Source: Dolomedes plantarius (Eukaryota > Arthropoda > Arachnida > Araneae > Dolomedidae). Taken from it: a stretch of DNA of 64,000 bases. The first letter of the stretch is position 1. Every line of letters begins with the position of its first letter. A program made the position numbers and the translations under genes. Where the stretch lies: contig OU015493.1 in NCBI GenBank assembly GCA_907164885.2, positions 54,916,302-54,980,301 on the forward strand, written 5' to 3'. Of this stretch, positions 10,845-23,280 are shown piece by piece. The notes beneath the pieces are model-generated. The model ran no database searches, was not told where the DNA came from, and saw only the letters and a list, made by a program, of their open reading frames with translations.

Positions 10845-12688
10845 CTCTTGAGTACTTCTTTCCCACAGTATGCCTGTAAAGAAAATATAAATCTGGAAAA
10901 CCAAAATTCGACAAATAAAGCTTACAAATAAAGAAAAGTCATACGGTAAAAATCCTAAAAAAGAATCACACTATATGTTCAAGCAAAGATTCGGAACTAT
11001 AAATTATCCAGATAAATCAAACCGAAACTGTAGCCAGGCATCAAAATGTACTGAACTCTGGTGTAAGTTTGTACCTTCAAGAAGACCTGACCGAATAGTT
11101 AGGGAGAAGTGTTCTGCAGATTAGAAAACATAGGGATAAATGAGTGTTTTGTAGACGTATGGAATAGGCTTTGAGCTTCAGGTCTTGGTCAGTTTAGCCC
11201 TCGGCAGCAACAGGTGATTGTAGCACTGTCAATAAATCTACCACACCATCAAGAATCTACGGAAAACTAATTCTAGAATATGTTACCAGTAAATGCCAAT
11301 TCTAAATGTTTTAATCTTCGAGAACCAATGCTATAACAGGTTTGAATTGCTGTCTAAATAGATTCGACTCAATGCACGGGTCATTATTCAAAGCGTAAGT
11401 AAAAATGTATATAAATATTTCGAATAGGTTATTTCTCATTTATGAATTGAAGTTTAATATATCCAATGACGAATGCCGTAGTTAAATCTTTTGTATAAAA
11501 ATTGAAAACGTCAAATCTGACATCAATAGTCTAGCGAAGATTAAGTCATATAATGGTTTAAAGGTCAATGACAGTTTGGAATACATTGCTAAAATTTTCC
11601 GCAATCGTATGGGAGCAATTTAATCTATAGTACTTCTGAAAAGGTTCAAGCTCGCTTTTAATAGTGAATAAGTGTCTTTAACAGCAGGTTCCAAATCAAA
11701 TTTAATTGACTTTAAATCATCCTATTTTTATTCTATTTAAACTTTATTCAACGTTATAAAGAGACGTATCAGGGAATTAAAAAATATCTTCATTCAAAGA
11801 TGATATTGAAAAAAAAACTAGAGAAGTAATGAAAGTAATGGAATTTGGTTTTCTTTTTCAGTGCCTAAAATGCTTACGTAATTATTAAATCTACCTTAAA
11901 AATATAATTATCTCTTTTTAAAATTTTCTCAAAATAGTTTTCCACACAAACTATTTTGACTCTTGGGGCATACAAATAAGTTTAAATAATTTCTCCAAAT
12001 GCACGTTTTAATTAAGTATGAACATTATCCGATGAATGCTTTTTATTTCTGTTGAATGCATTTGTTTTACTTCTTTAAGATGTTTCATTATATTACTGAA
12101 ATATTAGATTTTTGCATGGATTGAGAAGAATTTTATGAATTACCGTTGCCATCAACGTAGCTAACATCATTATTTTTTAATCTTAATATCTTCTAATTCG
12201 GGAACGCAAATATTGAGAGAGTCGTCACTGAGAACAGAACAGTACTGAATTGCATACTTATTTCTCACTAATTTTTAAATCAAATCACATTACGGTTCAT
12301 CAGTAGTTAGGTAAATCCCATTTATTCTGAACATTTTTCTTACAAAATAGTTTTCTGGAAGTATCATTATTTGTTTGATAGTTTGTTTTTCCCTGATCTC
12401 GAATTTAACGGAACACGAGAATAGATTTACAAGTAAGGTTGATAGAATTCAAGGGAAATTAACAAGGCAAACGCGAAAGACATTTTTTTATATGATAGAA
12501 ACAGTAGTAAAAAGGAGACTGATTTATTTCCTCGTGCATTAGACATTCGATTATGACGAGTTTTATCAAAAACGCCGGAGATATTGAACAGTGTGCATAA
12601 AAGCTGTACATGGTATGTTAACAAGGTACTTAGAGCACTGAATGTGTGCTCATGGCAAATGGATGTGCAACAATAAATGTTTGAATTA
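10845..12688. other. AT-rich intergenic DNA, nothing recognised
   Basis: No supported feature. Open frames are short and unlike known families. Confidence 0.6.
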
Positions 12689-12858
12689 GGGCCTGTTCAC
12701 AGAGAATCCGTCAGCGTCAGCGTTACTCGTATTGACATATTCTAAGCTAATCACAGGCCTTAAGAATTTCGTCGCGAATCGTTTGGAGGTTTGTAATTGA
12801 TTAAATATATTTCAATACGAGTAACGTTAACGCTGACCGATTGTATGTGAACAGGCCC
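12689..12858. mobile_element. PIF/Harbinger-type MITE, 170 bp
   Basis: It begins GGGCCTGTTCAC and ends in its exact inverse GTGAACAGGCCC. It is flanked on both sides by TTA (12686-12688 and 12859-12861), the 3-bp target-site duplication of PIF/Harbinger elements. A second inner inverted pair, GCGTTACTCGTATTGA against TCAATACGAGTAAC, lies inside. There is no coding capacity; mobility would need a Harbinger transposase in trans. Confidence 0.8.
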
Positions 12859-12889
12859 TTAGAATTTGTCCTCATTGCTTCCGGACAGT

Positions 12890-13020
12890 TGGGTGGCGTA
12901 AGCGTTACTCGCATTGAAATGTTTTCAACCAATCTCATACCTTAATAATTTCGTGGCTAATCGTTTGGAGGTCTGTGATTGGTGGAAATTATTGCGATAC
13001 GAAAAACACTGACACTAAGG
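12890..13020. mobile_element. Diverged partial copy of the same MITE
   Basis: This shares GCGTTACTCGCATTGAAAT, CCTTAATAATTTCGTGGCTA and CGTTTGGAGGTCTGTGATTG with the adjacent 12689-12858 element in the same order. Its outer GGGCCTGTTCAC ends are not preserved. Confidence 0.65.
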
Positions 13021-13087
13021 AACACTCCGGAGACAATAGGAACAAGTCGTTAGTCTTATCAAACCTTCCCATTACAACAAATATCTT

Positions 13088-13375
13088 TTAACGTAGGATT
13101 ACGTTCCTCCACAACGGTCCTCCAGAAAGCAAAATTTCAGATGTCCTGCGTCGCGAGTTATAATTTTGGCAGCGTGCCAAACCCAGTCTGTATAAACAGT
13201 TAGAAAAGTACCAAAATGCTTCAAAATTTTGACATATATATATATATAGAGAGAGAGATAGATAGATAGATAGATAGATAGATATAGATACATACATACA
13301 TACAAAAGAGGTAAGCAACGATAAGTAATCCTACGTTAATAACCCGCGGTAGTTTCGTTAGAAGATACTACCTGA
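13088..13375 (-). mobile_element. Family E repeat, copy 1
   Basis: One of four copies (the others at 19990, 26003 and 28036). In forward orientation the family starts TTTCAGGTAGTCTCTTCTAA, runs through CGAAACTACCGCGGGTTATT and TTAACGTAGGATTAC, carries a variable simple-repeat core, then CATTTTGGTACTTTTCTG and GGGTTTGGCGC, and ends GGAACGTAATCCTACGTTAA. The 15-bp TTAACGTAGGATTAC is thus inverted at the far end. This copy is on the minus strand. No coding capacity and no agreed class. Confidence 0.82.
13237..13306. repeat. Compound microsatellite (TA)/(GA)/(GATA)/(CATA) inside family E
   Basis: Short runs of TA, GA, GATA and CATA occupy the variable core of the family E copy. Confidence 0.95.
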
Positions 13376-14950
13376 ATTTTTTTCAGCGGAATGTGGGCCT
13401 ATTAAATTAAAAGATGGCATCAAACCTTTTAGGGACCTAGAGAAAGCGATAATATGATGTATTGACAGTGAGGCAATATCTCGCTTGAAAATGGTCAAAA
13501 TTTGTTAATAAAAAAAGACGCATGCAATTTTGCCCCTCACCTTCCTTTCCTGAAAATAAAGTTTATGAAACGAGTTAAAACAATATAGAAGCAATCTTGA
13601 TATCTTCGAAGTATGTTCTGTTTGTAGACAGGATTCGGATTTTATAAGCATAGATTTCGATTGCTCTACTCATATAACTTCAATTCTGTCGGGAATTGGA
13701 TGCCAATGGCGAGATAACAATTTTGAATTTAATCAAACAAAAATAATTTTTAATAAACTTCCGGTTGCTAGAATGCTCTACCTGTTCGAACTTGAGTATT
13801 TATTTCATTTCTCTGTTTGATAAAAGGAAGGGCCCTGTTTTAAGCGTAGATTCCTTCTTTCTTAAAAAATTAATTAACTGAAATTTAGATAAAGATAGGT
13901 GAAGTGTTAAAATAAATACATATTTAGCAGACACTTTGTCGAAAATGTGATTACCGCATTTACACAAAATTTAGAATGCTATTTTTTTTCTGAAACATCT
14001 GGAGGCCGGTTTCAAACATAAGCCGGCATCAATCCTCGATTTTTTGTATAAAAGAATTTTATATGAGGGAGTAATAGATTACAAACATTCACGACAGGAA
14101 ATGATTCACGACAGGAAAAATGTATAGCCCAGGTAACATTAACCTAAATTCGGGAAACACGATATCTTTATTGCTAGAAGATGGGTTAATTAGTCCCGAT
14201 TATGTATATTAAATCCGCAGAACTCTATTAGATCACATTTGTTCACACAATAAGCTTTCTTTACGGTTTTTAAAGCCAAATAACGATGGTCTACCATTAA
14301 TTATATACATTTTCTTGAGTGCTACATTCTCCTGCTTCGCTTATATTAGGGATTTAACTTACAACGAGTAATTTTGTAACGAGTAATGTTGTCTAAGAAC
14401 AATATATTTCTTCAGCCTCCATTGCCTAAATCTGAATGTAACATATGCTTGGTTACTTTAGAAATCTGAAGAATTACATGATTAAGTGATATTTTATGAA
14501 TTTCAATAACCGAATAATGGCTTCGTCGTTTAACATAAGGACCTCGGATTTCTATGCGGGAGAGCTCTGGTTAAAGGGGGTCTAGGAGCTTTGGTTAAAG
14601 GGTTTATAAAAGCCGCATATGATATGTTTGTGGGTCTATATATGAATGTGCCATCAATGTAAGATGAAAGTGTTAAGCCTTTTGTACATGGTAAAAACAT
14701 TTCCTACTTGGATAATTCTATACCATCCATTCCTTTGCTTAAATCAACGAATATTCAGTAAACTTTTCGATACGTTAAAACTTTTAATTTCCTTAATTGC
14801 CCATAGATGTTCCAAAAACTTTCAAATAACTGAACATTATGCTTCGAACAATACTGACACATCAGTATAGAAAATTATTTCTTTGCGATTTACTGGGCAT
14901 CAGAAATATACATGTCCTTTAAAACAGTGCATTTCAAAAATTATTTCTTA
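13376..14950. other. AT-rich intergenic DNA, nothing recognised
   Basis: Only a small direct duplication of ATTCACGACAGGAAA (about 14088 and 14102) was noticed. Confidence 0.6.
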
Positions 14951-14951
14951 T

Positions 14952-15715
14952 AAAGAGTGATTCACTCGAAAGAGGCCACGAATATTCTGTAATAACTAGT
15001 CCTAGGAGGAAGCAATCTGGATGACATAACGTAGAATTTGATCCTCAGTAGATGGCACATCACATCACATGGTACTCAGATGAGGTGTGGTTCCATTTGT
15101 CGTGTTATATTAACTCGCGAAGCACCCGCATATGGGCTGCTGAAATCCATTTGCCAGTCACCAAACACCGCTCCATACTCAAAAAGTTTGTGTGGTGCGC
15201 GATGTCTCTGTTGAGAATCATAGGCCCCATCTCTTTTGACACCACCATGAACCCCTATGTGTATCTGGACATTTTCAAACAATCAACTGGATGACTGGGA
15301 GTTAATGGAAGGTTACTTCCAACAATATTGAACAACTTGTCGCACATCGGCGAGGAGCAGGGCACTCATCAGCAATAGGGTAATTTCAAAGGGGCTTTGG
15401 CCACTACGGTCACCGGATCTGACACCACAAGAATTCTTCCTTTGGGAAAAGTCTATCTGAACAAGCTTCGTACTGGGGATAATTTGAAGGAAAACATCAA
15501 AATGAAAATAGCAATTAATACCCCCGATATCATTGCCTATACGTTAAGGAACATCGAGCGCAGCGTTGATAAGAGTCTGGCAGAAAACGGAGATCACTTC
15601 CAGAAACGCATGTAATGCAGTCGAATACAGATGCGTCAAGGTGCGAAACGTATTTTTTTTCAGATTGCTGTATCCTAGAGAGAGTTATTACAGAATATTC
15701 AGGGTACAAGGCACC
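14952..15715 (+). mobile_element. Degraded mariner-like element
   Basis: The 18-bp GAATATTCTGTAATAACT at 14980-14997 is perfectly inverted at 15683-15700. It frames a plus-strand transposase fossil and marks the subterminal repeats. The outermost ends are eroded, so the stated limits are approximate. At about 760 bp it is shorter than an autonomous mariner (about 1.3 kb), so internal or terminal loss has occurred. Confidence 0.65.
15040..15615 (+). pseudogene. mariner-like transposase fragment
   Basis: The first part (15052-15294) reads WYSDEVWFHLSCYINSRSTR and later KFVWCAMSLLRIIGPISF. This matches the first catalytic block of mariner-type transposases (SDEAWFHLSGYVN...WCGISRRRIIGPIFF) with the catalytic D present. 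The second part (15397-15615) contains a worn PPRSPDLTPLDFFLWG-type block (VTGSDTTRILPLGKVYLNK) followed by DNLKENIKMKIAINTPDIIA and ERSVDKSLAENGDHFQ, the usual C-terminal end. The segment with the second catalytic D is lost or unreadable, and frame changes separate the parts. The N-terminal DNA-binding region is absent. It is non-functional. Confidence 0.75.
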
Positions 15716-17245
15716 TTTAACCTCTTAATTTTAATTTTTCAATATTTTTTTCTTCTATACAAAATGAGAATAATTAATATTCCTTCCTGCTACTTTGAAG
15801 AAAATTAGAATTCACAAATAAGTATTTCGAGGAAGAATAAGACTTGTTTATCAAAAAATTCTTCAAAAATGCTAGAATTTTCCAAAATGCTCCATGCTCA
15901 TTACTTTTCTTCTGACTTCTTCCAAACTTCTCAGGATTGTTAATTGAAGAGTTTTCCACGAACTCCTGCATCATTATTGAAACCACAAATATTTTTTTCA
16001 AATTTATAGACCCTGAATTAAAGCGAAAACATTAAGAAAACAAAAGGGAGATTTAAAAATGATTATTTATGGCTTTAGAATCGTGTAAAAAAAAATGATA
16101 CAAAATTATGTTTATATATGTACGTTAAACTTAAATTTAAAACAATTAAGGCTGTTAAATGATTTGGAATGTATATGGATAATTTTGAAAAATGCTAGAA
16201 AATTTTGAAATTTTCTTCAAAACCAGTCAATATTCTGTCAAAAATCCTTATTTTGAATTCTAAGGGTCTTCAATGTAGTAAGAAAGAATACAAATTATTC
16301 GCTTTTTCGATATGAAGTTAAAAATAGAAAATTTAAAAATTCGAAGATGAAGGTCCCTTGTCCCCTTAAGGGAATTATAAAATTTCGAGTGAATATCCTG
16401 AATAATACATAGCGCCAACATGGACAACGAGTGAATACAATTGTCAATGCTAGAATGGAGAAATCCTATCGTTAGAGTTTAGATTTCATTGTCGACCTAA
16501 TATATTAAAATGCTCAAATAAACGCAGATTGAAGCATATAAAATTTAAGCGAGAAACAGCCATTTCTAGTGGTTATGTAGACATCGTGAACTGAAGAATT
16601 GCCTTTCTGAGGCATTTTTAAACATACGAAAAGGATAAATAAGAATATATCCTTTCAATCCAATTTCTAAGTTAAGATAATTAATACCATAAAACATAGA
16701 ATAAAAAAAAGTTTATTGCCAAAAAAAAAAGAAGTAATTTTGAGCAGAACCCAATTTCATACTCATTAATTTCAACAATTTAGCTTTCCAATGTAAAAAT
16801 TACCCAAATTGAAGAATTAAACATCCAATTTAACTTTGGTTATTTCTTTTTGTTATTTTTATACAGATGTGATTTCATAAGCCCCTTTTTAACTATTTTT
16901 TTTCAGTTTTAAAAATTACTGAACATAATTTCACATATTGTCTTCATTAATTATCGAATTAAAGCTTCATTTCAATAATGGCTTGATTTCGAAACGGCGA
17001 TTCTAATAGGTCATTAGCAGACGCGGAATGTGTGTTTTAGGGCTTAATTTATAAATACAAATTAGGCTCCGGAATGTTAAATTTTTCCATTCGATCGTTG
17101 TTTCAATTTTAATAATGATAAATTAATTTCGCAGAAAGTAGCAATTATGCTTGTAATTAAAGTGTATTCAGCAAAATAGCATTTAAGACGACAGCAATTT
17201 TTCAGCGGCATTAAGTTTTCAGTGATGATATTTTAATTCTAATAA
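15716..17245. other. AT-rich intergenic DNA with one lone TTAA-type end
   Basis: CCTTGTCCCCTTAAGGG at about 16357-16373 resembles the right end of the TTAA element at 60264-60996, but I found no matching left end. Otherwise nothing was recognised. Confidence 0.5.
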
Positions 17246-17247
17246 TT

Positions 17248-17248
<1 letters not shown>

Positions 17249-17331
<83 letters not shown>

Positions 17332-17345
17332 AGAGAGAAAGAGAG
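17249..17345. repeat. (AT)n(GT)n(GA)n compound microsatellite
   Basis: About 50 bp of AT, 26 bp of GT, then GA repeats. Confidence 0.95.
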
Positions 17346-17439
17346 ATAGAGTGACAAAAATGTGCATAATATTAGGATGTAGCTTTCTAATATAAATTTG
17401 TCGCGTATCCTCACATTTGTATGTATATATATATACACT

Positions 17440-17441
17440 TG

Positions 17442-17516
<75 letters not shown>
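17440..17516. repeat. (TA)n(GA)n compound microsatellite
   Basis: About 45 bp of TA followed by about 28 bp of GA. Confidence 0.95.
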
Positions 17517-17522
<6 letters not shown>

Positions 17523-17766
17523 AAAGCAAGAATTTTTTTTTAAATCCTTGTGTCATTCATATTTAATCCTCAATTATCGTGTTCAATCGTGTTCAATCAA
17601 AAGAGTCAAGTTACTAGTACTAATATGGTGTTTTGAATGTGTCATACATAAATTATAAATCTTTGGGATTTTAGTACAAACGTGAGGAATGAGTGGGAGC
17701 AAAAATATTTAAATAAATTTTTATACACTTAATGAGACGTATGTAATGAAAGATAAATTTATTATA

Positions 17767-18890
17767 CCAGGTGATCATAATTAAATTTGGCCTATTCAGA
17801 GCCCTCTGTAGCTGTAACTAAAAGGCGGATTGAGCTGAAATTTTGCAGATAGACACTTCAAAGGATGCGGTAAAAGATTTTGTCAAAAAAAAAAAAAAGA
17901 ATTAAAAAAATGTCCGTTAGGGGACGCATTACATGGAAATAATTTAAACAAGCTACAAATTCCAATTCAAGCATAATTTATTGGTTACACACTGTCTAAT
18001 GGTGTGAAGAAAATTGTTCAATGTGGATTCCCTCATTAGTATGTTAAATGCGCAGGCGATGAAAAGCGTGTTCAACAGCGGACTGCAGCTGGTCGCCAGT
18101 AATCTGTGGAACATACAATGTTATGCGGTCCTTCAGGTCAATCCATAGTTATAACATTTCCTCTGCATTTGCACGTGCACTGCTGACTCCATGATCATTT
18201 GTCAGTGACTGCTCGACAACGGCCGTTGCTACTTCTGAAACGACTTCGCTGATAGGCTTTCCTCCTCTGCCAAGTTGAACGCTTAAACATTCAGTGTTTT
18301 CAAATCGAGATACCATGTCTCTCACCTTGGGGAGACCTTGGACTCCGACGCAATTTCTTTTGAGTTCGAAATTCGCGGTCGAAAAGAGCTGAAGCAGCAT
18401 TTCCCTGGTTTCGATAAAAAAAAGTTTTACGATTAACTCCCGTTCTTGTAATTTAATTGCCATCGTAACTGAAAGAATGATACTCACTCGATCTCATCCT
18501 TTTTATACCCAGAATTCACTTTGAATTTGTATGCTTATGCAAATCAGATTGTTTTCTTCTTCACTTGCAGTGCTACATTTATCAACTTTTGTACCGTCAT
18601 AATGCTTCAAAATGTAAAAATAACAGTTTTAAACATCATAATGCTTGATAATGTAAAAATAAAAATTTTCAATGGCCTTTTTACTGAGCTCAGTTATTTA
18701 TTGCATGACCTTTCAATCATTTAGGCTGTAATGCGCTCCCTAGCGGACATTTTTTAACAATTTTTTTTTCTTCTTTTAATGATTCTGTGCATCCTTTGAA
18801 TTGTCTATCTGCAAAATTTCAACTCAATCCGTATTTTAGTTACACCTATAGAGGACTCTAAATGGGCCAAGTTTGATTATGATCACCTAG
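17767..18890 (-). mobile_element. Internally deleted mariner-like element with long inverted repeats
   Basis: The left end CCAGGTGATCATAATTAAAT and the inverse of the right end (CTAGGTGATCATAATCAAAC) begin inverted repeats that stay alignable for about 150 bp. They include GAAATTTTGCAGATAGACA and the CCTAGCGGACATTTTTT / TGTCCGTTAGGGG segment. TA precedes the left end (17765-17766). At 1.12 kb it encodes only the two ends of a transposase on the minus strand. Confidence 0.85.
18044..18463 (-). pseudogene. mariner-like transposase lacking its catalytic core
   Basis: The ATG at 18463 begins MAIKLQERELIVKLFF and continues with FENTECLSVQLGRGGKPISE and VVSEVATAVVEQS. This is the N-terminal DNA-binding region (DUF4817-type) common in arthropod mariner-like transposases. 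After EEML a single TAA stop (18149-18151) intervenes. The same frame then resumes LWIDLKDRITLYVPQITGDQ and HAFHRLRI, which is the C-terminal tail that normally follows the third catalytic residue. The whole DDE/D core of some 200 residues is missing, while the frame is kept across the junction apart from that stop. It cannot catalyse transposition. A truncated DNA-binding protein is conceivable but unproven. Confidence 0.75.
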
Positions 18891-18891
18891 T

Positions 18892-19988
18892 TTTTAAGCG
18901 CAGGGGAAGTGAAATCGAAATTCTGAGCCAAAATAATTTATTCCAAAATTATGGTAAACATTCTATGTCTAAATTTTAAAAATTTAGTTTACTTTGTAGT
19001 GATATGAGATAAATTATGTTTAAAGTTGATATTGAAATTTACACGACTATATATCGAACGTATTATGGTTGTTTCATTGTCTTTTATCGTGATTCGAAAC
19101 TAACAATTTAATAGTCTCTTGGCGCACTAGCTACACGAAATTATTGACTTAATGCAATTTTAACTCTTCAGCTTTATACCACATATGCCCGGAGGTAGGA
19201 TAAGTAGTTATCGAAAATCGCACTATCGTGATTTTTTTTTTAATGAATTGTAAGTAATATATTGCCAGAAGTGTACTATATTCGTCACCCGAATAATTTA
19301 AAGGGTTAAGAAATGTTCTCCTCATCATTGAAATAAAATCAGGCTTTATTTATAATAATTTCAAGAAATTTTGAAAAATAAGATAAACATGCATTAAAAT
19401 GATTTTCGGAATTCAGTGCCATGAAAGTAATTCTGTAACTTTTTGGGAGAACAAACACCCACCAAAAAACGTAAACTGACATCAAAAGAGGTTTTCAAAA
19501 ATCATTCTTAGTTTTACAAAGCTCTTCATATTCCACGGGGAGCCACCTACATTATATACAGGTTAACGTCAAGAGTGTCCACAAAAAGTGTTTAGGTTTG
19601 AATCCCGGATGAGTTATGGAAGTTCTTGCTCTATAGGGAGTAGCTCTGGTTCACCCATACTAGGAGTACTCAGATTGCGGCCCATCAAGCTATAATATGC
19701 GATCTGAAAAATTCACTCTCATTATCAGACAGTGCTATTGTAAACATAATTTTGGAAATTTGTGTCTGAAAAATACAAAATTGCACAAAAATCTATCACC
19801 TGTTGCTCACATTGTTCACATCAACGTATCTTTGTGAATCATCCATTTCCAGAATGAAGTATGCGAAGCACGTGCATCGATATCGGCTGACCGATTCCTA
19901 CTTAGGTGGCGTATTGAGAGTAGCATGTAGCAAGTATAAACCTGATTTGTCCAAAAGAGTCAAAATTTTGTGTTAACATTTTTAAAAA
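18892..19988. other. AT-rich intergenic DNA with one tRNA B-box-like site
   Basis: GGTTTGAATCCCGG at about 19595-19608 looks like a decayed SINE head (pol III B box). Without a matching body or target duplication I do not call an element. Confidence 0.45.
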
Positions 19989-19989
19989 A

Positions 19990-20707
19990 ATCAGGTAATC
20001 TCTAACGAAACTACCGCAGGATATTAACGTAGGATTACCTATCTTTGCTTACCCCCTTTTTTTAGAACTAGACGGGATTCGCCTAGCTACACTCAAGCCA
20101 TCCGTGTAACATATTTATGTACTTCGGGCCCCACAAAAGAAAAAAAGCCTACAAATGTATTAAATTCAAGTCAATAAATTCCCGCCAATTTTCCTTCCCG
20201 TCGCTGCCGACAGATGACTGCACCTGGATATAGATGATTTAATTTCTCAGCGGTGGAGTGATTTTAGAATTAAAATATCTCTAAAACTATTGAATTAACA
20301 GAATAAGTGTACGCAGAAAAAATTATCAGTTTTCAAAGCTCTTTCCAAATATGTAACATTTATGTACTTTCATGAGAAAAAAATACAGCGATTTCTGTAT
20401 TTGTCGGCCATTTTTTTGGATGAGTGAGACCCGGTCGTGTTATGTCATGTGACTCGACAAAGCCCACGACAAATACGTCTGTTACTTTATACAGATAAAA
20501 TTCCTACATACGAAGAGAAGGATGAGCGATAACCCTATGCAGAATAGTTCTATGGTTAGAAAAATAAGTTACATATGTCAGAAAATCGTGGGTAATGTGT
20601 CGTGTATAATATTCTGCCACTCATCATTTATAACTCGTGATGACGGTTTTCACGTCTGAAAATTTGCTTTACCGAGGACCGTTATAGAGGAACGTAATCC
20701 TACGTTA
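19990..20707 (+). mobile_element. Family E repeat, copy 2, split by an insertion
   Basis: The left part (19990-20060) and right part (about 20615-20707, ending GAGGAACGTAATCCTACGTT) match the family. They are separated by about 550 bp of unrelated DNA beginning near 20068 with CTAGACGGGATTCGCCTAG. That inserted piece starts CTAG after host A and could be a minus-strand Helitron, but I could not fix its 5' end. Confidence 0.7.
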
Positions 20708-21057
20708 AAAACTATGTAAAAACCTACGTTAAAAATGGCACTCACTTTTAAATAAACATTTGAATACATTTGAATCGGTCATTTTGAATGAAGTCCTCTC
20801 CACTTTTCAAAAATCTCATCTTCACTTTTCTCCAACTTTTCTGGGGCCCCCCAAGTTTCAAAAAACATTAAAAAATTATATTTTTGCATCAGGGTTGGTG
20901 CCTTATAAACATAATAAATACCAAATTTCGCCTAACTAATAATGCATGAAGGCGAGTGATAATTTTTTGCATCTTATGTAAAATTTTGAAAAATAGAGAT
21001 GACTCATTTTCAAAATGACCCATTCATTTAGGGTTTGAGTTTTGTTTTTTTGCATTA
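20708..21057. other. Spacer, nothing recognised
   Basis: No feature that I can support. Confidence 0.5.
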
Positions 21058-21740
21058 CTAGGGACTTCGCCCCTAGGCTCGCTACGCTCGCTCCTCTGTT
21101 ATGGCTAATAGCGAGATACATAGGGGGGATTCTTGGGCAATGTAACAGCTTACATTCATTTACTGTTGTCACCCTTAATGCGAAGGGCGTTTCAACACTG
21201 TTGAATTATCAGCTATAAAATTCAATTAAATATCGAAAATTTAAGATATAGACTTGAAATTAGGTTTATATGAATAACAAAGCTTTCAGCTTCCAGATGA
21301 TGTAAATATTTTCTTTGTAAGATAAAAACTCGAGGAAGACTGATATTACATCCACATAGGGGACGATATTTCTTGAAAAACTGCGTTTCATATTTTGATG
21401 AAAATATTATTCTGTTTTAAAATATTTTTAAACAAATGAGGTCTAGTTTGAAAGAGAAATGTCCGTAGTCTTTGATTGTAAAAGGATCAAAATTCTACGA
21501 TAATGTTTTGGCGAGTTATCGTAATCTGAAGATGAAAAAGTCCATATTTTCCCACAAAACATAAAATTAAACAAAACTTAAAAGTCCTACGTAGATGAGA
21601 CATGTCTTACTTTGTTCCCCACATTTTTCTGCATCTATTGGTATTGGTCTCGACCCCATACCCCCAGCGGTTTTGGAGGAGATAGCGTGACAAGCTTTTG
21701 ACAGCGGCAGCGGGAGTTTTTTTTTTTTAGAATAGAGAGA
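21058..21740 (-). mobile_element. Helitron candidate, family D
   Basis: On the minus strand it begins TCTCTCTATTCTAAAA after host A (plus 21741 is T) and ends CTAG followed by host T (21058-21061). The terminal stem CTAGGG-acttcgc-CCCTAG (21058-21076) and a GAGCG...CGAGC stretch lie at the 3' end. A/T-flanked TC...CTAG ends are the Helitron signature. The hairpin position is less canonical than in the other two families here, and no second copy is in the window. Confidence 0.5.
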
Positions 21741-21762
21741 TTATATTATGAGGTTTAGTGTA

Positions 21763-22355
21763 CTATGTTGCAAGGGCGCCCAGAGAGGGGAGCAACTAGG
21801 GCACTTTGCCCCAGGCCCCTAACTGACGGACGGGACCCAAGAAATTTTAAAAAATAATTTATTAGATTTCATCCAAAGAAAATTCTGAAACTTGTACCGT
21901 ACATCAAAATTCGAAATAATCTCCTGAAAAAAGGGCCCCCTCCCCCCCCCCAAAAAAAAAAAATTATTTGATTAATTAGATTTCTCTTACTCCAAAATAG
22001 TCTTCTGAAAAATACGCGATTTAGTTTTAATCAAAAAGTTTTTAGTCCTAACTGCTATAAAATTACATTCTCTCTAATAAATTGAAGGCAGTACAAACTA
22101 CTAACATACATAGAAAAAAAGCTTTGTGGATGGAAGATGTCATATTTATTGGAGAATATAACAAGAGAGCAGTGCAATGAAATATAACAATTACGTTAAT
22201 TAATCATGTAATAAAACTAATTAATCATGTAATAAAGTATGAGTAACTTAATTTGAATGTGTTTTCGTCCCTTTCCATTTTTTTATTTTTCTCGGGGCCC
22301 CCAACAGAAGTTTGCCCTAGGCCCCGTAAAGTCTCTGGGCATCCCTGCTACGTTG
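21763..22355. mobile_element. hAT-type non-autonomous element with 8-bp duplication
   Basis: Ends CAAGGGCGCCCAGAGA (21771) and, inverted, CAGGGATGCCCAGAGA (from 22347). They are flanked by CTATGTTG (21763-21770) and CTACGTTG (22348-22355), an 8-bp target duplication with one mismatch. Subterminal GCCCCAGGCCCC and GGGGCCCCC blocks strengthen the pairing. There is no transposase in the 577-bp interior. It inserted 22 bp from the 5' end of the Helitron candidate. Confidence 0.82.
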
Positions 22356-23278
22356 TGGTCCGCGTAACGTAGCAAACATATGCATGTGGCCCGAGAAAGA
22401 AAAAGCTTGAGTATTGCTGACCTATACTGAACTCTTATTAAAAAGTATTGAACAAACTCTCGGTGTGGATGGTGAATGCTTTCAGGACAAAGTATCTACC
22501 ACGGTGTAACGATAAAAATAATAAAATTTCCCAGCAATGGAAATTACTGACTTAACAAACCTTCATGATGGACTACAAATATACTTTCTTTCATCTTAAG
22601 GCAATTATTCATTTTCTTTCGTTTAGTCTTATCTTCTTTTCCTGTTCCTTTATTTCTTTAGAATGTCAAGGACCGCATAGTAAATACCCTAGTAATCGGA
22701 GATAATTGGATTCAGTTCGGCCAAGTAATAGAATGAGTTTGGCGAATTCCTTTAATGCTTATCGCGGATACGGTAGGTATGGGAATCAAATAACTTATGT
22801 TGTTTCTATAAGAAGCGCGTGATATATTTTGACCTTCTTGAACCTGTTAGGAATATAAAATTAATTGAAAACATATCAAGAGGTATTTCAACTCGTATCT
22901 GTAGCCTAAATAGAGAATATTTCTCTTTTTCTCGTGTAACCTAACGTATTTTTCCTCTACTCTGCGCGCAAGCGAATCGAGTAATATTTTCATCGTAGAA
23001 CCTTATTAGATGAATGAACATAAGTATTTTTTTTTTCTGTAAAGCAAATCTGTTTTATAGGAAAAAATATTTACTTTAAATTAAACAATGCATCGTCAGT
23101 ACGTGACACGGGGTCGTGTGGAAATGAACCATTTTCAACCATGGTTATTATAAAATCATGCACTGAAATTGCTCCACAAATTCATCTTTGAATTAATTAG
23201 TGCCATCCTAATATAAGGAATTCAAATAAAGGCCTTTTGAGAAACTGCATTGTTTCGATTCTTTTAAATGAAAAATAT
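22356..23278. other. AT-rich intergenic DNA, nothing recognised
   Basis: No supported feature. Confidence 0.6.
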
Positions 23279-23280
23279 TA

